Shown here: piece after piece, positions 20,108 through 30,780 of the stretch
Layout: every line of letters begins with the position of its first letter
Position numbering within the stretch: the stretch's first letter is position 1
Assembly: GCA_956465555.1 (NCBI GenBank)
Contig: OY101115.1
Location: 3,882,120-3,946,119, forward strand
Source of the DNA: Nitzschia sp. pyKryTriq1
Taxonomy: Eukaryota; Bacillariophyta; Bacillariophyceae; Bacillariales; Bacillariaceae
Direction of reading: 5' to 3'
DNA length: 64,000 nt
Position numbers and translations under genes: made by a program
Notes under the pieces: generated by a model
What the model was told of the DNA's origin: nothing
Database searches by the model: none
What the model saw: the letters and a program-made list of their open reading frames with translations, nothing else

Positions 20108-21481
20108 CTATTCATTGGCATGACTCTTCTCTTGAGTCCAGTTTAGTATAAAGTCCAGAGTGCCTCCACCGAACATTATTTCTAAAACCATGTCCGCGTG
20201 TCCGACATCCTCCAAGAGATGCCAGTCCAGTCCACTGACCTCTGCAAAATGTTTCGTACCTGCGTACGGAACAGTAGTATCCATATTCCCGTGCAGCAAC
20301 ATTGTTGAGGTAGGAAAGCGGCCAAGCATTTGCTTTTGCTGTTTATTGTCGGCCGTCCTCAGAATGTATAACGGCGAGGATTGTTTCCAATTGTTGAGGG
20401 TGTAGCCACAGGCTGCTGCCATGGGAGAAATGCGCTGAATCCCTCGTCCTCGCTCAAATCGATAATGGCTTGGAATATCGTACACTCCGGCCATACCTAC
20501 ATATTGGTCCAAGTTGGGGAGTGCCAATCGACCTTCCATAAATGCCATGGTCAGAAGATGGGATCCTGAAGAATGGCCGACGACCGTCATATTTTCGTGC
20601 CTTGTCAGTTGACTTATGCATTCCAAGGCCTGTGCAATGTCGTCCAATTGGCCGTTCAAGTCAGCACTTGGAAAGGTTCGGTAACCGACAAGTGCCACAT
20701 TGGTATACCCCTCATTCAAAAAGGGGGTGGCTGTCAGCGCGTACATGCTTGGGAATCCAGAGCCCCAGGCTCCACCGTGAACAACCACAATCGTTCGATG
20801 TTTCTTCAAGGGTGCATGGGCGGATATTTTTTGTGAGGAGCCAGTCGAGGAAATTAGGGACACGAATTGTCGCTTGTCGGGTCCGTAAAAGTGTCTCTCC
20901 ACGTCAAATTCCAGATCATGCCTGAGACCGACGGAAGACACTCGCTCGATGTTCCACAAAGAGTGGAGTACTCGTTTCGCCATCCGCCCAGCGGGCTGGC
21001 CACTTGACGGTGTAGTCAATCGGAAGAAATCGAAGACCGCCCATGGATATTGGTAAAGGAGACTTGGAATAGCCGTCCATACCAGCGAATCCATAATCCC
21101 CCGCACCACTCCAGAATCACGCATCCAACTCTGAAAACTTTTGGGTACTCGCTGGCGAAAGGATCGAAAGAAGTCGTCGTCGGGGTTGTTGGTCGAAGGT
21201 TTCGGAATTCGAAGAGGCGAGGAGTTTGTCGTTTCGGGTTCTTCCCGAGCCGCTTTCAAGGATCGAGACTGCAGCCGTTGTCGATCATGTCTAGCTGGGC
21301 CTGGGCCTTTGTAATATGACAATGCAAAGGCAGGCCATGTATGACGACCGGTAGTTCCAGCGGGGCTGGCGTGTATCAATAGTAACCCATTTTGTACAGC
21401 GATTCTTTGCAGAATAATCAGCCCAGCCAAGAACCACAATACTGACAATGTGCTTGCAGCGTTTTGTTTCCAGTTTTGCAT
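20108..21481 (-). CDS. Membrane-anchored alpha/beta-hydrolase (ICME-like esterase)
   Basis: 457 residues from the ATG at 21481. One hydrophobic segment near the N-terminus (about 8-26) acts as signal anchor. The catalytic domain covers about 180-450: oxyanion motif VVHGGAWGSG (about 234-243), nucleophile elbow GHSSG with Ser about 304, a late TTVPYAG containing the likely acid loop and DVGHADM with the likely His. HGGAW plus GHSSG places it among carboxylesterases like isoprenylcysteine methylesterase and kynurenine formamidase. The membrane anchor favours the ICME-type group, which demethylates prenylated proteins, but substrate specificity is not provable here. Its stop codon is 32 bp from that of the converging QTGAL gene. 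Confidence 0.75.
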   Translation of the reverse strand: MQNWKQNAASTLSVLWFLAGLIILQRIAVQNGLLLIHASPAGTTGRHTWPAFALSYYKGPGPARHDRQRLQSRSLKAAREEPETTNSSPLRIPKPSTNNPDDDFFRSFRQRVPKSFQSWMRDSGVVRGIMDSLVWTAIPSLLYQYPWAVFDFFRLTTPSSGQPAGRMAKRVLHSLWNIERVSSVGLRHDLEFDVERHFYGPDKRQFVSLISSTGSSQKISAHAPLKKHRTIVVVHGGAWGSGFPSMYALTATPFLNEGYTNVALVGYRTFPSADLNGQLDDIAQALECISQLTRHENMTVVGHSSGSHLLTMAFMEGRLALPNLDQYVGMAGVYDIPSHYRFERGRGIQRISPMAAACGYTLNNWKQSSPLYILRTADNKQQKQMLGRFPTSTMLLHGNMDTTVPYAGTKHFAEVSGLDWHLLEDVGHADMVLEIMFGGGTLDFILNWTQEKSHANE

Positions 21482-22186
21482 GTCATGCAACCCCGTCGTG
21501 TCTTCTTGATATGGAGCGGTCTATCTCATACAGTATCGGCAGCAATGTAAAGCGTTCTCTTGTCAGTACAAGTCCCAGTACGGTACCTGTACCTGTAGCA
21601 GCACAAACATAAACTTAAACGCTCTCTCATTGGCGTTTGGCATTTAAAATAGTAGAATTTGGCATGTGAATAAAAGTTGAGATCTTGCTGCTGGCTGCGA
21701 TGACTGGCGGCGCAAGAGGTAATATGGCCACATTACCTCTTGGGCGGCGTGCGGGGTGTGTGTGGGGAAATAAACGTCGTCGGCATCAATGGATTTTGTA
21801 CCGGTATGATACTGTACGAACATCGGCGCATGTGCTCCTCGCATCTCGAGGTCTCGCGCGCTCCATCCAGCAATCCGGAGAGACAAAGAATACGGAATCT
21901 TACAATCAGGAATTTGGGTTACCCGAGATGGAAATGGTTTGCGATGATTGTCCGTCTTCTTGCTTTATTATGCTTTGCCGAAGTGCCGAGTTGACCATGG
22001 GGCTCCTCCGAGGGATCGGTCTATCGCGAGTAGCCGTGCTGTGTGCTGTAGCCCCGCTGCATCGCGTCCGCGGCAACGGCACCCCTCTACAAACGGCCCA
22101 CCCTTCGCTTTATGCGGCCATCTTGCCTTTCTTCATAGAAGAATCATTTTATTTTGCTCTTTCTGAATTGATATTATTTTTCGACC
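21482..22186. other. Divergent promoter region
   Basis: Between the starts of the esterase (leftward) and the acidic protein gene (rightward). Open frames here have no domain character. It contains two TACCGGTA-like palindromes. No gene is seen. Confidence 0.5.
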
Positions 22187-22217
22187 ATGGCATCTCAGGA
22201 GCATATTGCGATGCTTC

Positions 22218-22248
<31 letters not shown>

Positions 22249-24734
22249 TGACTCCTCGTCGACTACATCCAGTAGCAGTGATGATGATGACGACGATGAT
22301 GATAGCGACGACGATGACTCCTCCTCCTCGTCGTCGTCAGAGGGTGATGGGCCTGCAGTTACTGCGGAAGCGACTGTTATGGTCACACCCAAGAGTGCAA
22401 CTGCAGCGATGGAAGTATCGTCGCCTGCTACGGAAAGGGTTGTGAAGCAGGAAGAATCATCGATCTCTCCCGCCATGCCTGCGAAGAAGCGGATAAAGCT
22501 TGGATTCACTCTAGCAGCCAACAGCAATGTTGAAGACACCGTGAAACTAGATGTGCCGAGCTCGGCGGATATGGAAACGAAGGCCGACGATAAGACATCA
22601 TCTACGTCCTCTGATTTGCCAACGGTGGAGGCAAAGCCCATCCCTACACCATCATACTATCATGAGTCTATGAGCACGCACGTCACGTCATCTCTTCCTC
22701 TTCGTCTCAAGAAGAAGTTCAAGCTCCCGCCTCACAAGGCTATCATGGAACGAGCTTCTACCGAAGGAACAGACATCACCGACGATGTTGTTGTCAAAGC
22801 CACAGTTGTCGAGAGCGACGACGGTGGGGAAGATGACGCAGTCGCAGCAGTTGTAGAAAAACCAGTTCCTATCAAGCCCAAGTCCTCGACCACACCTCAC
22901 GCAAGAGGAACCTCTGCCTCCCCCACATCTGGTGCGAGACAACAGCGGCGGCAAGCCAACACTGGTATAAAACCAGTCCGTCTCCCTCCCATGTCCTCAC
23001 CTGGCCTCCTTGTCAGTGTTGGGCCTGGACCGTTCCGTGAAGTCGCCAATACTGCCACAGGCCTAGCAACTCCAGGCGCGATCTTCGACCATACCATGGC
23101 TGCTGCGGGCTATACCACTGAAAACAGATCCAAGAAGCCGCATCGGGGGTCCAGCGTCAAGAGAGTGATTGACGATATGTTTGAACCCAATGTCAAGTTT
23201 TGTCTCGGCTATCCACCTCTGGTACCCGAAGATCTAATCCCTCCTTTTAGTAGTGATGCTTCTGCAAACGGTGGGCCTCGGCTCTCGGATCGCCTCTTGA
23301 AAGCCTTTCGGCCGACTCGAGCACATCCGCCAGGATCGGGGCTGTCGAATGGGATGGGTGCCGACACTGGTATCAATAGTAATAAGACGGCTGAAAAGAG
23401 AAGGAAACGAAAACTACCAGGATTTATGGAAATGGCGCCCTTGTCCTTGACAATCCCTTATCCAGAAGAATACATTCAGAAACGGCTGGAGTACATTGAC
23501 AAAGTCAATGCACGGTAGGTTTTTCTTTTGTCGTCATCAATTTCTTGGACGACTGAAGCATTATCTCACCATGTTTCTCTTTTTATTACACACAGTGAAA
23601 AGGCTATTGTGGCATATCAAGAAGAAGAGCTCAGATTGCACAAGGAAAAAGATCGACTCGAGATGGCTGGGAAGTCCGTTCATGATAACTTTTTGACCCC
23701 ATCTATCGTGATCCCTCCGCTTCCGGAACCACCAAGCGCTCCAAGACTCCGTGGAATTGATGGATTTGATCCAGAGGCGTTTGAAGACCACCATCCTATC
23801 TATCTTCCCAAAACTGGGGACCTATCATTGGTAGCTCACTTGGATAAGGCGTGCTTTCATGTCGTAGATGGAAGATACTTTGGATTGTCAAGTAATTCCG
23901 TTGCCGACCCAAATTTTGTGGGACCAAATGCACCAGGTTTGGCGGGTTTAAGCCTTTCAGGGGGTACAGGATTGGCAACCGCCAACTCCGGCGGGGGTGG
24001 CTCTGCTGGTTGCACGTTGTTATCCGCGCCTTCTCAGTCCGGGGCCTCCGCGAACGCGAATGCCAAGCCGAGAACGAAGGACGCTGCAAAAGGAAAGGAT
24101 ACGGAGAATGGGAAGACAACTGGAAAGTGCAAGGATGGTAAGGCTGTAACAAAGACAAAATCAGGTGAAAGGTCCTCAACACCAGCCAAGAGCACAACCG
24201 GCAAGATCTCGAAAGTGCCGGCTTCCTCGCCGAATTCTGGCACATCTCCACCGAAGAAGAGTAAGGCAAACGGACCACCAGTAAACGCTTCAGCGGCCGA
24301 TCTCCGAAAAATTATGGAAGATGGCGGCGATGATACAGAGGCGATGAAAACGTGTATTATTCGAGCAGCAGTCTATGCAAGTCGCTGTGGGAAGCACACG
24401 CGGAGTTTTCGGGCGCCAAACACCATGGTCTACCCTGACATCAGCAAGGCATTTGCAGTTCATGCTGGCGTGAAACCCTGTGAACGATGCAAGAACAATA
24501 AGCAAGGGGTGAGTTTTCCGATTCTTCGGATGATTCTTGAATTTCTCGATACTGGTATTGCCTCATCTCACTTAACCATTTTCCCACTGACAGGCCTATC
24601 ACTGTAGGTTGCGGCGGAAGCACAAAGAACCCGATTACGATGGAAGTGATAGCACCGCAGTACTTGGGCCTCTATTCAAAGTGCCGATGGAGGAGTTGGT
24701 GATACGAGTTATCAAAAAGAAGCCGGCCACTTAG
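22187..24734 (+). CDS. Acidic Asp/Ser-rich nuclear-type protein with C-terminal Cys cluster
   Basis: Three exons (22187-23514, 23596-24508, 24594-24734) with introns of 81 and 85 bp, 793 residues. I do not recognise the family. Residues 8-50 are almost only Asp and Ser, encoded by a GAC/GAT and TCC/TCG microsatellite. A basic KKRIKLG stretch (about 98-105) could be a nuclear signal. The centre holds a conserved-looking block (LPGFMEMAPLSLTIPYPEEY into a charged helix across the first intron), then PSIVIPPLPEPP. A Gly/Lys-rich linker leads to the C-terminal module: a helix around CIIRAAVYASRCGKH, CERC and YHCRLRRKHKEPDYDG, a possible zinc-binding set. The splice sites are supported because the frame and the Cys cluster are restored across both. 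A chromatin or transcription role is a guess from composition only. Confidence 0.75.
22214..22345 (+). repeat. Coding GAY/TCN microsatellite
   Basis: Trinucleotide-rich tract encoding poly-Asp and poly-Ser at the start of the acidic protein. The codons alternate between GAC and GAT, which suggests an old, partly interrupted expansion. Confidence 0.85.
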
Positions 24735-24917
24735 GTCGAAGGTGATTGGCTTTGTTCTGTACTTGCGGTAACGGTAATCTAGCTAGATATTTGGTGGTGC
24801 CTCTTCTATCAACACGTTGGTACTTTTGACTGTGATGCAGCAATCTAGTATAGCAGTGCAGGACACAATTGCCAGAGAGAGGAGAGCTGCTATCTGTCGT
24901 TCCCTTTACCGGAACAC

Positions 24918-26612
24918 TTAGGCGGTCGCACATGCGGAAGCTGCCAAAGCCTTGGCAAAACTTAGCAAAAAGTCTATGGCAGAGGTCGAGGCTTCGAAAA
25001 ATTTCTCCACATCGAAGTCTCCTCCAAGGGACTTCACTCCATTCATCCCTGTTGAGCTTGTCTGGTGCTGTTGTTCCAGCAACGTGTGGATCAACTCGAG
25101 CGGAGTGCTAGGAGCAAAACAACCCATTAGTTTGTATTCATAAAGCGTCACATTTTGCAATAATTTATGGAGAGCATCGGGAGAAGAGTATCGAGACGAC
25201 AATCCTGCTTCCATTGCCCGCACTCTATTGATACAACGTTCCTTGTTCTCGATTGTCTGAATCAACCGATCTCTCATCTTGAGCGAGCCCTGGACCAATC
25301 GAGGGGCTTCAGGTCCAGCAGCACACACAAATGCACGAACACGTCCCAATGCTTCCTTGCCCTCGCACCATTTCAAGAGCAGTTCAGGCACTTCAAGATT
25401 GACCTTTTCATGAGAAGTTTTCTGGTGATTTTCCAGAATCTCGACCAACGCCCGAATCGTGGCCCCTGTCAAGACATCGATCCTAGCATTGAACTTTTCG
25501 ACGAGCGCCAAGCGTGCGATCCATCCATCGATTCCTTGTTGATTTGCCAAAGCTTCAGAGCGTTTGTCGAGTATTTGACGATCCTGGTCAAGCCACTGTG
25601 AAGCACGCTTCAGCTCCGAGACCAACGAAACAACTTCTTCAAAATTCTCCAAACCGTCAATCGTGTCATTGTCATTGACTTGAAGTCTCGCATTGGTAAC
25701 AGCTTGTGCCGCCTTCAATTCTTTCTCGAAGGATCCCGTCGACAAGTGCAAGCCAGTTCTACCACGCTCGAGTTGCAGTGCATTCACCAGATCGAGTCCT
25801 TGCAATACGCAAGAACCAGCTTTACCAAGACTTGCTAGAGTCGACGGGCTTCGTCGATGAGTGGCATTTTTTGTTTTTTGTTTCTTTGTTTGACTTTCTT
25901 GTATTTCTTCTTCCAGATTGTCAATGAGTTGTTGTAAAAGATGCGGTCGCTCGTCCAAGTACTGTACGACGGCTTGCGTCAAGAAGGATCTCCAATGACC
26001 CGGTGCTCGGCGAACCAGTGTCGATGAAAAATGAGGAAGCTCTCCATAAATAAAATCAATCTCCAAATCCAACTGATCCGCTACTCGTCGCAGTTTCACC
26101 TCGTCCAAAGGCTCTTGAATGAATCGATTTTGAGAGCCGGATCCTTCAGCGTCTTCTTCATCTTGGTCTGCTTGCTTATGCAATCTTCGTTGAACAATAA
26201 GACCCGAAACTTCTTGCAGCGTCTCAATACCCTTAGGTCGGTCCATCCATCGAATAAAGTCATCTCCGCAAATCCACAAGAATCTCGTCCCTTCCGGATA
26301 CTTTTTCTTGAGTGCTTTCAACATTTCCCCGTTGGAAGCGCCGACCTCTTCCTCGATCGTGGAAACGGACAAGGCATCTCCAAACGAAGCTATCGCCAGC
26401 TCGCACATCCGGACTCTATCCTCAAAGGGCAAGAGGTTTCGTTTGACGGCATGCTTGTACACTGGCACTAGTACGACTTCATCGACCGCCTTGGTTTGCT
26501 GCGTCGTAATGGCTAAAAGTGCATGACCCAAGTGCACTGGATTGAAACTACCTCCAAACACACCGATCGTGAGGGGTCGTGCCTTGCTGCTACGGCTGAC
26601 ACCAGTCGCCAT
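24918..26612 (-). CDS. NMNAT/NadD-type adenylyltransferase fused to a NIT (nitrate/nitrite-sensing) domain
   Basis: 564 residues in one uninterrupted frame from the ATG at 26612; the frame extends 39 codons further upstream without an ATG. The N-terminal 230 residues are a nucleotidyltransferase of the NMNAT/NadD family, which makes NAD or its deamido form from the mononucleotide and ATP. The HxGH signature is GGSFNPVHLGH (20-30), with a CGDDF block (about 115-119) and the late SSTLVR (196-201) that replaces ISSTxxR. A charged linker (about 235-255) follows. Residues about 265-558 resemble the all-helical NIT domain of bacterial nitrate/nitrite receptors: LVNALQLERGRTG, then FEKELKAAQAVTNARL, GKEALGRVRAFV and a final helix ASTSAIDFLLSFAKAL. 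The NIT match is from memory of the family pattern. No targeting peptide is clear from the chosen start. Confidence 0.8.
   Translation of the reverse strand: MATGVSRSSKARPLTIGVFGGSFNPVHLGHALLAITTQQTKAVDEVVLVPVYKHAVKRNLLPFEDRVRMCELAIASFGDALSVSTIEEEVGASNGEMLKALKKKYPEGTRFLWICGDDFIRWMDRPKGIETLQEVSGLIVQRRLHKQADQDEEDAEGSGSQNRFIQEPLDEVKLRRVADQLDLEIDFIYGELPHFSSTLVRRAPGHWRSFLTQAVVQYLDERPHLLQQLIDNLEEEIQESQTKKQKTKNATHRRSPSTLASLGKAGSCVLQGLDLVNALQLERGRTGLHLSTGSFEKELKAAQAVTNARLQVNDNDTIDGLENFEEVVSLVSELKRASQWLDQDRQILDKRSEALANQQGIDGWIARLALVEKFNARIDVLTGATIRALVEILENHQKTSHEKVNLEVPELLLKWCEGKEALGRVRAFVCAAGPEAPRLVQGSLKMRDRLIQTIENKERCINRVRAMEAGLSSRYSSPDALHKLLQNVTLYEYKLMGCFAPSTPLELIHTLLEQQHQTSSTGMNGVKSLGGDFDVEKFFEASTSAIDFLLSFAKALAASACATA
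24939..25820 (-). other. NIT-like sensor domain of the fused adenylyltransferase
   Basis: Coding segment for the helical C-terminal half. The opening helix carries the LQxERGxT pattern and the middle helix the KEAxGxxRA pattern, the two places where NIT domains are most conserved. It contains no membrane segment, so any sensing would be cytosolic. Confidence 0.7.
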
Positions 26613-27218
26613 TGGATTGATTGATAACGTCGTCTGGCTGGGCTGAGTGGGGTTAGAGATACGGTATGGAAATAGTGGGAATGAAATGACAACGAGAGCG
26701 ACGAGAGAAAGTGCTAAAGTACAGGACAAGAAGTAGAGGAAGATCGCGAAATTCGAAAAAATAATAATGCCGGCAGCAGTTTGCGTCGGCCGGTCGGAAG
26801 GCGTATCCTTCTGGTCGCTGTCATGACCGCGCTGCGCAGTTCGCCGGTCGGAGCTTGGTCGGAGTAGTCATTCTTCCAGCAAACCGTCCATGTCGCATAC
26901 GACATTCAAATTGAAACGCGTGTCGTCGTTTTCTTCTGTCTTCACATACCGGTACCGGTACTGCGTAGAGGTTGATGACATTTCAATTTCTTCTTCATTT
27001 TTACCATATCCATACTTTTTGTTCGTTATTCTTTGATTTGATGCTTTGATGCTTCCTATTCCTACTTTCTGATTGTGCATTGTTCCTTCGTTTCAGTCGT
27101 TGACACTCTGTATTGCAAGCAATCTCATTTAAACCTATCTTGTTTCGCTGATATTGTACTCCAATTGTACTCCAATTTCCAGTTCGAGACTGATTTTTCG
27201 CTGTCTGGAACAGCGACC
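26613..27218. promoter_or_regulatory. Divergent promoter of the NMNAT-NIT gene and a membrane protein gene
   Basis: 606 bp between two ATG codons pointing outward, so both promoters lie here. A perfect ACCGGTACCGGT core lies near 26949. No TATA element can be claimed. Open frames in the stretch look non-coding. Confidence 0.5.
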
Positions 27219-30200
27219 ATGGACGAAGAGGAAGATGACTCGTGGATTCCTCTGACGCCGACTGCCACAGCGGAAGAATCATCATCATCAGCTGCGGATG
27301 ATAACGGTACGGTACCTGAACCACATACTCGAGGTAGTATCACGAATATGCATACAAGTGCTGCCGGAAGATCACAGTCCAGTCGCGGCAGATCTTCTGC
27401 CGGTACAAGTACAAGCAACCGCACAGCTCACCAGCAGCAGCAAGACACTCGTAACCTTCAGCAACGTCTGGAGGCGCGGATCCGTTTGAAATCGAACTTG
27501 GTGGATCACCCGATTGATTTGTTCTGGAAGCGATATCTAGTGAATCTAGCGCAAGAAGTATGGGCTCTGGAATGGCACATTCGATTGGGGCTTTGTATGT
27601 TGATACTGGGGATCACCACCAAAGTCTTTTTGCTTTCCACGTGGTATTTCTGGTACCCGCGCTTTGTACTTGTAACCATGATTTTGGTGGCTGCGACACT
27701 ATATCTTGATGTGTTCGGTTTCCAGCAGCGATTCGACAATCTTGGAAAGCTATTGGTGTCACCCGAGACTGTGCTGCAGCTCATCCAACAGCTCGACTCG
27801 ACAGGGATACGGCGACTGGCGGTGGTGCTTTTATTGATACCGACAGGGTTAGAAATGCGAACCTTGTCATTTTTGTCGGGTATCAAAGCAGAAACAGGCT
27901 GGAGTCTTTATAACCTGCTGCTATCATCCAGTCTGTTAGGCCTGATGATGTACTGGTTCCGCGTCCAGCATATCAAGCCCCGAGAGTGCTTGTACCGGGG
28001 GCTCCTGCTGCTATATGGGTCTGCACTCTGGGTCACTATTTATACTACCAACTTATCTCGTCTACCCATTCTGGCAGCTCCTTTTTTGACAGCGACCGGC
28101 ACGATTATGATTACGTATCAAGACGATGACATGGAATGGGTGTCAAGGGTCTTGCGTCATGCACTTCGACTCGCCCTGAGGGACGTCCTCTCGTCCATGG
28201 GAGAAAAAGTGACCGAAGATGAAATGCTACAGCTGGCCATATTGCGCTGGATTGCTGACTATTGGGCCTCAGCACCAACAACCTCCGCTCCCGACTCCTC
28301 GTCCAGCTCATCCGAACGACCTGCTGCGCATCAGTCGGCACCAAGTAGAACATCGGGTACAGCAGCATCAGCTGCTGGTTCTGCTGGTTCTACGTCAAGT
28401 TCGGGCAGTGCCACGGGCCGTGCTTCAGGATCTTCTACACCAACACCACTTCCACAAACAAGTAGTTTCACCGGATCACAGCGACGATCTGCCTCTGCCA
28501 TTTTCCAACGAAGACACGACGTTTCCTGGGAAGAGCTACTTCCCATGCTCAATGTGGCTACAGAACATATGACATCGGAAGTTCAAATGCTTCAATCCAA
28601 CCCTCAAACAATGGGCGCTGTCCCCAATTTCGGTACCCCACCTCGAAGGACCACAGAACCCTCCACTGGTCCTATTGATAGCTTCCACGACATGTTGCGG
28701 GCCCTGAATGTAGACGAACGTGCCGAACCGGCAGTCAGAGCCTACAAGCGAGCCGTGGAATCCTTTCCACCCAGTCAACAAATGGCGGTTCTTCTTTCCA
28801 TCTTGAGGCGATGCCCTGCTTTTCTGACTATCCTGTTCCATATCGTCATGGTTAAACCTGGCGTATTGTCTTCGACAATGGTCCTGCTTCCCTTTGTGGT
28901 CATGGAATATCATCGTATCATGGCCTGGCTTCATTGCTGCGAGCAAGTCAAGGTCTATTTTGACACCGTGGAAGAGCCCGAGGGGTCGACGTCTGACAAT
29001 AGTCGAAAGTTCATTCCAAGTGCGTTGAGAGATGCAGATCCTATGGTCATTCTATTGGTCGGTGACTCGTACAATCCGCTTCGACCACCCGCACTCCTTC
29101 TTGTTTGGCGAAATGTTGCCAATTCAGTGTCAGCTCTAGAAGTGGGTTTGACGGCCGCTCGATGTGCCGAGACGACCGCCGTGGCTGTGCAATTTGCTGG
29201 CAATGTCATGTCACTAGTTCAGTTTGGTCAGGAAATTCATGAACATGGACTCCTTCACGGTCTTTTGGTCATGGGCAAGGAAGCAATCCTGATGCACACT
29301 ATGGACGAAAGCGTACGGGACCGAGAGTCGACAAAGTACACACATGCTGTCATGGGTGCCATGGAGAATGCACAACGTGTGGCTCGAAACGTGCAAACTC
29401 TTGCCCATGATGACAAGATTGGTCATGTTATCCAGCCAGTAGTTTGGGCCGCATGTTCGTTGAGTGGGTACGGCTGGCTTTGGGGACGGGAAACGCCGCC
29501 TGACGCATCATCGTCATCCTCGGAGGAGATGACGAATGATAGGGCCACCTCAGTTCCACAAGAATCATGGGCGACTGAGAAAAAGTCGATGGACGAGACA
29601 CCGGAAGATCAATCGAGCAGTGGAGCTACCTCACCCGACATTGCGCAGACAGGAACAATACCAGAGGGACTAGACCAACTTTCTGACTTGATGGAAGAGA
29701 TTGTGGAAACATATGGAGATGGTCAAGTTAATGAGGTGCGTTTTCTTTCTCGGCCTCTCTTTGGATTGAAAAGTGCAGTCTTGTTGTTTTCTCACTCTCT
29801 TTGTAAAAATAGGCTCAAAAGGACGAATTGTGCGAACGGCTGTCGCATGTCTCAGGTACCGATTCCTCGGCCGTACGTGACATCAAGAAGGCGTTGGCAG
29901 AATTTGTGAAGAAAAATGAGAAGAGCAAGGAACCCCCTTCGGCTGATGAGAATAAGGAACGTGTCCGCTCAAGTGCAGTGGTGGAAATGGTGCTGGCGGC
30001 GTACTATCGCGGCCTCATTGATCAGGTGAGTATGTGGCCGTTTCTATTCAATTAAAGAAGGTGAATACGTGCACATGTGTATTGACCCCTTTTGAAATTC
30101 CCCATGACTGGAAACCCAGCAGACGGAAAAGGCTGCCTTTTGTCAGAGGGTGGCTAATCTTAGCGATGAGGAACGAACCGACCCAGCAGTTGTGGGGGGC

Positions 30201-30752
30201 ATGATCCGTACATTGACAGCTATCCTGGAACAGGGGCATACCATCGATGAAACCACTGTCGTGGAAAACAGCTCGCATCAAGTGGAAGGACACGAAAAGA
30301 CCAAGGATAGAATCATCATCGAAAACGAGGAAGCATCACATAGCAGGGCAGCAGAAGCAGTTGCAATGGACGAAATACCCACAACAAGTGCGAGCGAGAT
30401 TCCTTCCTTCGCACAACAAGCCGATGGGGAGCAGTCACACAATGAGCAACAACCACTTTACGGGACAGCGCCAAATACTACGAGTGATGCGGAGACTCGC
30501 CCAAGTACACAGAGCAGAGAAAATCCACACGACGGATTAGTCCGTTTGGGAATGGCAACGCTGAGCTTCGTTGTTGGCGGCGTCTTGCTTTCCCGGAATG
30601 GCGCAAATGATGAACAGCAAGAGCAACGCAGTGATCAGGGAAGTCAAGATTCGGCGAGCAGGAACGAGACCACCGGTATCGGCGGATCAACAGTCCAAAT
30701 TGAGGAAATTGAAGATGATGTGGAAGAAGAATGGGTGTCTGTTCCACAATAA
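27219..30752 (+). CDS. Unknown multipass membrane protein
   Basis: Three exons (27219-29735, 29813-30025, 30120-30752), introns of 77 and 94 bp, 1,120 residues. I do not recognise the family. After an acidic, Ser/Gln-rich N-terminus come about six hydrophobic helices between residues 125 and 320, a Ser/Thr/Pro-rich loop (about 355-440), a mixed soluble and hydrophobic region (about 510-760) and a disordered acidic tail. One more hydrophobic helix lies near the C-terminus (LGMATLSFVVGGVLL). The second intron ends in CAGCAG, so the exon may start at 30120 or 30123, adding or removing one Gln. The start is the first ATG in a good context after a long leader. Location and role are open; peroxisomal or ER membrane are both possible. 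Confidence 0.75.
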
Positions 30753-30780
30753 TGATTTCTACTATGTATAAGATGATTTT

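Noticed and set aside
23796-24278. 160-codon antisense frame in the acidic protein gene
   Set aside because: Low-complexity Ser/Arg/His composition expected from the opposite strand; no independent support.
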